Position numbers and translations under genes: made by a program
Notes under the pieces: model-generated
Database searches by the model: none
Seen by the model: the letters and a program-made list of their open reading frames with translations, nothing else
What the model was told of the DNA's origin: nothing
Assembly (NCBI GenBank): GCA_902796535.1
Contig: CADBPL010000171.1
Coordinates: forward strand, 1-5,965
Reading direction: 5' to 3'
From: Oscillospiraceae bacterium
Lineage (GTDB): Bacteria; Bacillota; Clostridia; Oscillospirales; Acutalibacteraceae
Length of the DNA stretch: 5,965 nucleotides
Shown here: piece by piece, positions 1 through 4,990 of the stretch
Layout: each line of letters starts with the position of its first letter
Position numbering within the stretch: the stretch's first letter is position 1

Positions 1-1525
1 GATCACGCTCAATCTGCACCCCTCCGCCGGCGTGCGGTTTTATGAGGACAGCTACAAGCCGTTCTGTGAATTCATGGGGATCGACCCGCGTTCAAAGAAA
101 CAGATCATTTTTGACGTGACGGACGAAAAATTCATCGAGGGCTATTTCCGCTTTCTGCATCACCCGATGGAGGAAAGCGGCGTGGATTTCTGGTGGATCG
201 ACTGGCAGCAGGGCAAGCGCAGCGCCATGCCGGGGCTCGACCCGCTGTGGGCGCTGAACCACTACCACTTTTTTGACAACGCCAAAAACGGCAGACGCCC
301 GCTCATCCTCTCCCGCTTTGCGGGGGCAGGGTCGCACCGCTACCCGCTGGGCTTTTCCGGCGACGCCAAGCAGACGTGGCGGTCGCTCGATTATCAGCCT
401 TATTTCACCGCCAACGCCTCCAACATCGGCTACACCTGGTGGAGCCACGACATCGGCGGCCACTGCGGCGGCTACCGTGACGATGAATTATACCTGCGCT
501 GGCTGCAGTTCGGCGTGTTCAGCCCCATCAACCGCCTGCACTCCACCGCCAACGAATTCATGGGAAAGGAACCGTGGAAATACCGCAGCGCCGTGGAGCG
601 CTCGGCAACCGAATTCTTGCGGCTGCGCCGCCGCCTGATCCCCTATCTCTACGCGATGAACTACCGCACGCACACCTCGGGGCGCGCGCTGGTGGAGCCG
701 ATGTATTATGAATACCCGCAGGAAGAGGCCGCTTACCGCGCCAAAAACGAATACCTGTTCGGCAGCGAGCTGCTCGTCTGCCCCGTGACCGAACCGACCG
801 ACCCCCAAAGCGGCTTAGCGCCCGTCAGGGTCTGGCTGCCTCAGGGGCGCTATACCGACCTGTTCACCGGCCGCATCTACAACGGCGGCAGAGAACTGAC
901 GCTGTTCCGCGACCTGGACGATCTGCCCGTTCTGGCCCGGCCGGGCGCGATCGTTCCGCTGGACTGCGAGGACAAAGCCAACGGCTGCCGGAACCCGCAG
1001 GCGCTCGAGCTGCTCATTTTCCGCGGGAACGGGCAGTTTGAGCTGTATGAGGACGACGGCGAAACGATGGATTACGAAAACGGGAAATGCGCCACGACCA
1101 AATACGCCGTCAGTGAGATAGGAAAGGACCTGACCTTTACAATTGATCCGGCAAACGGCGATGGCTCCGTTGTGCCGCAAAAGAGAACCTACAAGCTTTC
1201 TTTTCGTGACGTCACAGCCTGTAAACGGCTTGAAATCAATATAAACGGCGCATCGGTCCCCGGTGAGCCGCAGCAGGAAAACGGCACGGTCTTTGTGATT
1301 CTTGACGCGATCGCACCCACTGACCGTGTTACTGTAAAGCTATTTGCCATTACAGAGAAAAAGAACGAAACCAAGAAGGAACACCGCATCACGCTGCTGT
1401 CCCGACTGCAGGGGCGCAACGGAATAAAGAACGTTTTCTGTGCCGGGCTCGTCAAAGACGAAACGAAACAGCCGCATTCCGGCAAATTAAGAAAAATGTT
1501 CAAAGAAATAGAGCAACTTTATTAA
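1..1525 (+). CDS. GH31 family alpha-glucosidase-like glycoside hydrolase, 5'-truncated by window edge
   Basis: The 3' part of a retaining alpha-glycosidase: 507 residues are visible, with the frame open from base 2. The first GTG (base 32) is not a real start, because the residues before it (NLHPSAGV) are already family sequence. The (beta/alpha)8 core shows the nucleophile motif WWIDWQQG (Asp codon 200-202), the substrate-site stretch LSRFAGAGSHRYP, the acid/base motif WWSHDIGG (Asp codon 449-451) and SPINRLHS. Beta-rich C-terminal domains follow, with the DUF5110-like LYEDDGETMDYENG at about visible residues 348-361. In GH31 these motifs go with hydrolysis of alpha-linked glucosides; the DWQQ form is typical of bacterial isomaltose/alpha-glucosidase-like members, but the exact substrate cannot be read here. 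No signal peptide can be judged. The last 130 or so codons are markedly more AT-rich than the catalytic part, and a 58-residue charged tail follows the last beta domain. No terminator is seen after the TAA stop. Family assignment is very secure; substrate is inference. Confidence 0.95.
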   Translation, partial: ITLNLHPSAGVRFYEDSYKPFCEFMGIDPRSKKQIIFDVTDEKFIEGYFRFLHHPMEESGVDFWWIDWQQGKRSAMPGLDPLWALNHYHFFDNAKNGRRPLILSRFAGAGSHRYPLGFSGDAKQTWRSLDYQPYFTANASNIGYTWWSHDIGGHCGGYRDDELYLRWLQFGVFSPINRLHSTANEFMGKEPWKYRSAVERSATEFLRLRRRLIPYLYAMNYRTHTSGRALVEPMYYEYPQEEAAYRAKNEYLFGSELLVCPVTEPTDPQSGLAPVRVWLPQGRYTDLFTGRIYNGGRELTLFRDLDDLPVLARPGAIVPLDCEDKANGCRNPQALELLIFRGNGQFELYEDDGETMDYENGKCATTKYAVSEIGKDLTFTIDPANGDGSVVPQKRTYKLSFRDVTACKRLEININGASVPGEPQQENGTVFVILDAIAPTDRVTVKLFAITEKKNETKKEHRITLLSRLQGRNGIKNVFCAGLVKDETKQPHSGKLRKMFKEIEQLY

Positions 1526-1541
1526 ATTTCTCGAAAAGCAA

Positions 1542-1570
1542 TTGCAAAAAGCCGGGTAATCGGGTATGAT
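1542..1570 (+). promoter_or_regulatory. Sigma-A type promoter for the HD-hydrolase/membrane-protein unit
   Basis: A -35 box TTGCAA (1542-1547) and a -10 box TATGAT (1565-1570) are separated by exactly 17 bases in the AT-richer gap after the GH31 stop. The predicted start of transcription is about base 1577, giving an 18-base leader before the TTG codon at 1595. The -35 overlaps a small palindrome GCAATTGC (1538-1545). No operator is evident beyond that. Confidence 0.7.
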
Positions 1571-1581
1571 GGGAAGATGCC

Positions 1582-1589
1582 GGAGGTGA
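1582..1589 (+). promoter_or_regulatory. Ribosome binding site that fixes a TTG start
   Basis: GGAGGTGA is a full match to the anti-Shine-Dalgarno end of 16S rRNA. It ends 5 bases before TTG at 1595. It lies downstream of the ATG at 1577, so it cannot serve that codon, and the ATG itself has no comparable site upstream. Confidence 0.8.
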
Positions 1590-1594
1590 ACCCA

Positions 1595-2152
1595 TTGAAC
1601 CGATTTTTGACTTACTATGTGTTTTCCCGTTCGGAAAAGCTGTTTCAGGATCCGTTTTTTGAAACTGCCAGACCGATTTACGAAACGCCCGAATTTCAGT
1701 CGCTCGGGCAATATATTCAACACCATGACGTCAGCCGCATCACACACATTCTCAGCGTCGCCTACCTCAGCAGCAAGATCGCCGAGCGCTGGGGCATCGA
1801 CCAGACCAGCACGATCAAGGCCGCCATGCTGCACGATCTGTTTTATTACGACTGGCACGACGGCGAATGGTGGCACCGCCCGCACGGCCTGCGCCACCCG
1901 GGCTTTGCGCTGGTGAACGCCAGGCTGCTGTGCGGCGCAGAAGTGGATGAACGCATCGGAAATTCCATCCTGCGCCATATGTGGCCGCTCACCGTCATTC
2001 CGCCAAAATACGCCGAAGGCTACGCGCTGACCATTGCCGACAAAATCTGTGCCTCGCTTGAGTTATACTACACGAAGACACCCGAACGCCGCGAAAAGCT
2101 GCGCCGGATGATCGACCAAATCAACGAAACCGAGGAGCCGGATCATGGTTGA
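1595..2152 (+). CDS. HD-domain metal-dependent phosphohydrolase
   Basis: A 185-residue soluble protein of the HD superfamily, whose members hydrolyse phosphate esters, often of nucleotides, at a metal centre. From the TTG start, visible ligand candidates are His51 (ITHILSVAYL), the His80-Asp81 pair (AAMLHDLFYYD), His97/His101 (RPHGLRHPG), His128 (ILRHMWPLTVIPPKYAEGY) and Asp149 (TIADKICA). The order H...HD...H...H...D resembles two-metal HD enzymes such as YqeK-type diadenosine tetraphosphate hydrolases, but this sequence is not clearly YqeK. There is no signal peptide or membrane segment, so it should be cytosolic. An ATG at 1577 would add six residues, but it coincides with the predicted transcription start and precedes the strong ribosome binding site, so TTG is preferred. 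The stop overlaps the next gene by 8 bases, which ties its role to that membrane protein. The substrate is unknown. Confidence 0.88.
   Translation: MNRFLTYYVFSRSEKLFQDPFFETARPIYETPEFQSLGQYIQHHDVSRITHILSVAYLSSKIAERWGIDQTSTIKAAMLHDLFYYDWHDGEWWHRPHGLRHPGFALVNARLLCGAEVDERIGNSILRHMWPLTVIPPKYAEGYALTIADKICASLELYYTKTPERREKLRRMIDQINETEEPDHG
2132..2137 (+). promoter_or_regulatory. Ribosome binding site inside the upstream gene
   Basis: GAGGAG lies 7 bases before the ATG at 2145, within the last codons of the HD-hydrolase gene. Together with the 8-base overlap of the reading frames it suggests translational coupling of the two genes. Confidence 0.7.
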
Positions 2153-2975
2153 AAAAATCGTTTTTTATGTGCTGACCTTCTTCCTTTACAGCGCGGTTGG
2201 CTGGTTTTTTGAATCGTGCTACTGCTCCGTTCGGCCGCGCAAATGGATCAACCGCGGCTTTTTATACGGCCCGATGTGCCCGATCTACGGCTCGGGAGCG
2301 GTGATGCTTTCGGTTGCGCTCGGCAGGTTTTCCCGGCTGCCGATCTATTGGAACAGCTTTTTTGTCACGCCCGTTTTCACCTTTTTGCTCGGCGCGCTGC
2401 TTGCCGACGTGCTGGAATTTTTCACAAGCCTCGTGATGGAAAAGCTGTTTCACGCCCGCTGGTGGGATTATTCGCAGAAAAAATTCAACCTTCAGGGCCG
2501 CATCTGCCTGACGCACACGCTCTATTGGGGCGGCGCAACGCTGATTTTTCTCTACTTCATCGACCCCAGGGTGAGCGCACTGCTGCTGAGCATCCCCGCC
2601 CTGCAGCGAATGATCGTCACCGGCGTGATTTTCGCCGTCTTTTTGGTCGATCTGATCCTGACCGTGAAAAAGACGGCCGACCTGCGCAAGCTGACGGTGA
2701 AGATCGACGCGCTGACCAAAGAGCTGAACAGACTCAGGGCGGAAACGTCGGAAAAAGCCAAAGAGCTTTCCGCCGAGATCCGCGAGCAAATGGACGCGTC
2801 GATGGAGAACGCGCGCAAGCTGTTCCAGCAGAATAAGATCGCTGCACAGCTGAACGAAAAAGCGCAGCAGGGCAGAGAAAAGATGATCCGCTTTTTCCGC
2901 ATCAACCCCGGCCTGCGCCGCCGCGTGGCCGACAAGTTGGACGAACTGCGGGAATTGATGGAGCGATACCGATAA
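2145..2975 (+). CDS. CmpB-like (putative ABC transporter type IV family) membrane protein with helical cytosolic tail
   Basis: A 276-residue membrane protein whose N-terminal two thirds match the family described as putative ABC-transporter type IV (ABC_trans_CmpB). Characteristic stretches are YSAVGWFFESCYCS (15-28), INRGFLYGPMCPIYGSGA (35-52), ADVLEFFTSLVMEKLFHARW (87-106), WWDYSQKKFNLQGRICL (106-122) and LYWGG (126-130). Hydrophobic segments lie at about 4-24, 45-60, 72-98, 123-139 and 155-173. Residues 176-275 are hydrophilic, rich in Lys, Glu and Arg, and look helical, with coiled-coil character at about 180-245; they probably face the cytosol. No ATP-binding partner is encoded here and the protein has no Walker motifs, so transport is only the family label, not shown. 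It is encoded 8 bases overlapping the HD phosphohydrolase and is followed by a terminator, so the two form a compact unit. Family call is good; function is unknown. Confidence 0.85.
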   Translation: MVEKIVFYVLTFFLYSAVGWFFESCYCSVRPRKWINRGFLYGPMCPIYGSGAVMLSVALGRFSRLPIYWNSFFVTPVFTFLLGALLADVLEFFTSLVMEKLFHARWWDYSQKKFNLQGRICLTHTLYWGGATLIFLYFIDPRVSALLLSIPALQRMIVTGVIFAVFLVDLILTVKKTADLRKLTVKIDALTKELNRLRAETSEKAKELSAEIREQMDASMENARKLFQQNKIAAQLNEKAQQGREKMIRFFRINPGLRRRVADKLDELRELMERYR

Positions 2976-3000
2976 AACAACCGCATACAACCAAGCCAAA

Positions 3001-3042
3001 AACACCGGCGTCAACCGCAAAAGCTGACGCCGGTGTTATTTT
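3001..3042 (+). terminator. Rho-independent terminator after the membrane-protein gene
   Basis: A perfect 13-bp inverted repeat (3001-3013 with 3025-3037, arm AACACCGGCGTCA) encloses an 11-base loop and is followed by ATTTT. It begins 25 bases after the TAA stop. A run of A bases on the left (2998-3002) would give a short U-tract on the other strand too, but no minus-strand gene ends here. Confidence 0.88.
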
Positions 3043-3053
3043 GAACAGAATGA

Positions 3054-3082
3054 TTGAAAACCGCAAAAACGGATGTTATAAT
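3054..3082 (+). promoter_or_regulatory. Strong extended -10 sigma-A type promoter for the secreted hydrolase
   Basis: TTGAAA (3054-3059), a 17-base spacer and a perfect TATAAT (3077-3082) preceded by TGT (3074-3076), which is an extended -10 element. The predicted transcription start is about base 3089, giving a leader of about 28 bases, too short for a riboswitch. The gene therefore appears monocistronic, bounded by the terminators at 3001-3042 and 4941-4981. Confidence 0.82.
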
Positions 3083-3100
3083 GAAAAAAACTGATTGAGA

Positions 3101-3109
3101 AAGGGATGG
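3101..3109 (+). promoter_or_regulatory. Ribosome binding site of the secreted hydrolase
   Basis: AAGGGATGG resembles the AAGGAGG consensus and ends 7 bases before the ATG at 3117. The signal peptide begins at that ATG, which supports the start choice. Confidence 0.55.
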
Positions 3110-3116
3110 TTCCACC

Positions 3117-4934
3117 ATGAAAACCGGGTTAAAAGCGGTGATCAGCCTGCTCCTCTGCTTCGTGCTGATCGGTTCTTTCCCCATGGTCGGCTTTGCCGCT
3201 TCCGCCAAAATCACGACCTGTGACGAAACCTGTGAATTCTGCCCGACGATCATTGTGCCGGGCAACGGCCAGTCAAGCGTTTGCGTCACGGATGACAACG
3301 GTGATTTTATTCTGGACAAAAGCGGCAATAAGATCGCTGCGTTCCCCGCTTATTTTCAGGTTGACAAAATCGTTTCGCGGGTGCTGTTTCCCCTGCTGCT
3401 TTCCTTGGCGGCCCAGCGGGACGTCGGCCTTTCCGATGCGCTCGCCGACGTGATCGACACTTCCTTCGGCATCAACGCTTGCGACCTTGACGGAAAGGTC
3501 GTCACCAACGTCGTGACCGAGAAGTTCCCCTACCCCTACTCCAAATGCAGCGCCTATGAGCAATCGCTGATCAACATGAATATTCCCTTCAACAGGTATC
3601 CCACCGAGCTGCCCAAAGACCATCTCTACTACTTCGCCTACAACTCCATGGGGAATCATATGGAGATCGCCGACGAGCTGTACGACTACATTCAGATGGT
3701 ACGTGAGCAGACGGGGCACGACAAAGTGAATCTGGTTCCGCTGAGTCAGGGCGCGTCCGTGACGAGCGCCATGCTGGATTACCACCCGGACGTAATGGAA
3801 CAGCTTCACAAGGTGATGTTTGTTGTTCCCGCCATCCACGGCTCAACCGTGTTCGGCGATATCTTCACCGGCCGCGTCAGCTTCCTCAACAGCAGCTATC
3901 TGTATAACGGCTTTTTTGAAAATATGCGGCTGTTCGATGAAAGCACCGCTCGGCTGATCGAGATCCTGCTGCGCGTCCTGCCCGACGAGGTGATCATGGC
4001 TTCGCTTGATAAAAGCGTTCAGCATCTGATGGAAAACACCATGATCCGCAGCACGAGCATGTGGGCGCTCGTTCCGCCCGAGGATTATCCCGCCGCGGCT
4101 CAGAAGTATCTGTCCTCGCCCGAAATGGCGAGCATCAGGCGGCAAACCGACCGGTACTATCAGGCGCAGCTCCACGCCTACGACAATATTCAAAAGCTCG
4201 TCGAAAAAGGCGTGCAGGTGTTTGACGTTGCCGAATACGACTATCCGAACATCGACCTCGGGGAAAGATGGAACAAGATGAACGGCGATTTCATTCTGCA
4301 TCTTGATTCCACCTCTCTGGGCGCATATTCCGCCAACTGCGGCGATACGCTGCCCGCCGGTTACAACCAGAAAAACACGCATTGCACCAACGCCGCGCAC
4401 AACCATATTTCGCCTGACCGGGTCGTTGACGCGTCGGCAGGCCTGCTGCCCGACACAACGTTTTACTTTGACGGACAGCGGCACGACCTGACCCAGCACA
4501 ATGACGTGATCCTGAAGCTGGCGATGAAAATGATCGCCGATGATGAGATCACCGACGTGTATTCCTCGCCCGATTTTCCGCAGTTCCTCTCGGGCCGGAA
4601 CGTGCAAAAGCTGCTCGAATTGCTCGATACGGCGCAGGCGTTAAAAGCAAGCGGCAAAAGCAGCGCCGCAATCGACGCTGCCGCAGCCAAAGCGCAGCAC
4701 ACGCTCGACAACAACCTTGCCTCAGGCGAGGAGATCACCGCGTGTGAAAACGAGCTGCGCGCGTGTCTGGTCAGGGCCGGCGCCGCCGAAGCCGAAAAAG
4801 CGGAAAGAGATCCCTCCTTCCTGCGCAGCGTCAGCCTTTTCCTGTTTGAGCATTACGGCAGCAACGGCTTTTCCGAGCTGCCCGGTCTGACCGTTAAATT
4901 GCTGTTTGAAAAGATCAAAAGCCTTTTTGCATAA
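3117..4934 (+). CDS. Secreted alpha/beta-hydrolase (lipase/esterase-like) with C-terminal helical region
   Basis: A 605-residue exported protein. Residues 1-30 are a Sec signal peptide: Lys at 2 and 6, a hydrophobic core at 8-20, and likely signal-peptidase sites between Ala27 and Lys31. There is no lipobox, LPXTG or C-terminal anchor, so it is probably released or wall-associated. The alpha/beta-hydrolase signs are an N-terminal strand and oxyanion-type loop TIIVPGNGQS (44-53) and a nucleophile elbow VNLVPLSQGAS (204-214) with candidate nucleophile Ser210. The acid and His of the triad are probably near VVDAS (436-440) and RHDLTQHN (455-462), with Asp438 and His456 or His461 as candidates. 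The elbow reads P-x-S-x-G instead of G-x-S-x-G. From about 495 to 556 follows an Ala/Leu/Lys-rich helical stretch that may be a small FIVAR-like helical module, then an amphipathic C-terminus. The ten cysteines after the signal region include C-x3-C-x2-C at 35-42. Own promoter and terminator. Substrate unknown; lipase, esterase and thioesterase are all possible. Confidence 0.78.
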   Translation: MKTGLKAVISLLLCFVLIGSFPMVGFAASAKITTCDETCEFCPTIIVPGNGQSSVCVTDDNGDFILDKSGNKIAAFPAYFQVDKIVSRVLFPLLLSLAAQRDVGLSDALADVIDTSFGINACDLDGKVVTNVVTEKFPYPYSKCSAYEQSLINMNIPFNRYPTELPKDHLYYFAYNSMGNHMEIADELYDYIQMVREQTGHDKVNLVPLSQGASVTSAMLDYHPDVMEQLHKVMFVVPAIHGSTVFGDIFTGRVSFLNSSYLYNGFFENMRLFDESTARLIEILLRVLPDEVIMASLDKSVQHLMENTMIRSTSMWALVPPEDYPAAAQKYLSSPEMASIRRQTDRYYQAQLHAYDNIQKLVEKGVQVFDVAEYDYPNIDLGERWNKMNGDFILHLDSTSLGAYSANCGDTLPAGYNQKNTHCTNAAHNHISPDRVVDASAGLLPDTTFYFDGQRHDLTQHNDVILKLAMKMIADDEITDVYSSPDFPQFLSGRNVQKLLELLDTAQALKASGKSSAAIDAAAAKAQHTLDNNLASGEEITACENELRACLVRAGAAEAEKAERDPSFLRSVSLFLFEHYGSNGFSELPGLTVKLLFEKIKSLFA

Positions 4935-4940
4935 GTCAAA

Positions 4941-4981
4941 GAGCGCCTGCACCGAAACCGATGCAGGCGCTCCGTTATTTT
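4941..4981. terminator. Bidirectional terminator shared by the convergent genes
   Basis: A perfect 11-bp inverted repeat (4941-4951 with 4962-4972, arm GAGCGCCTGCA) has a 10-base loop. It is followed by GTTATTTT on the plus strand and by TTTGACTT on the minus strand. It fills the 56-base gap between the stop of the secreted hydrolase (4934) and the stop of the serA-like gene (4991), so it can end transcription from both sides. The T-tracts are short and interrupted on both strands. Confidence 0.82.
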
Positions 4982-4990
4982 CGTTTGAAC

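Noticed and set aside
32..34. GTG as start of the GH31 gene
   Set aside because: Upstream in-frame residues are conserved family sequence and no ribosome binding site precedes it; the gene is cut by the window edge.
1538..1545. Palindrome GCAATTGC at the -35 region, considered as an operator
   Set aside because: Only 8 bases, single copy, and expected by chance; no second site or regulator gene nearby supports it.
1526..1594. Possible terminator after the GH31 gene
   Set aside because: No stable stem followed by a T-run could be found; the only pairing (CCGG with CCGG) is 4 bp. Read-through into the HD-hydrolase unit remains possible.
2262..3020. Long minus-strand open frame (252 codons) opposite the membrane-protein gene
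   Set aside because: It lies antisense to a well-matched membrane protein family, shows no recognisable domain and runs into the terminator hairpin.
3081..3098. Five-codon mini frame (ATG to TGA) before the secreted hydrolase
   Set aside because: Its ATG overlaps the -10 box, upstream of the predicted transcription start, and it has no ribosome binding site, so it would not be in the mRNA.
3219..3242. C-x3-C-x2-C resembling a radical SAM iron-sulfur motif
   Set aside because: It sits directly behind a signal peptide in an exported alpha/beta-hydrolase with no other radical SAM features, so the spacing is coincidental.
3843..4607. Long minus-strand open frame (254 codons) opposite the secreted hydrolase
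   Set aside because: It is antisense to a gene with signal peptide, promoter and recognisable motifs. Its translation is His/Val/Arg-rich with no family resemblance, as expected for a shadow frame in GC-rich DNA.
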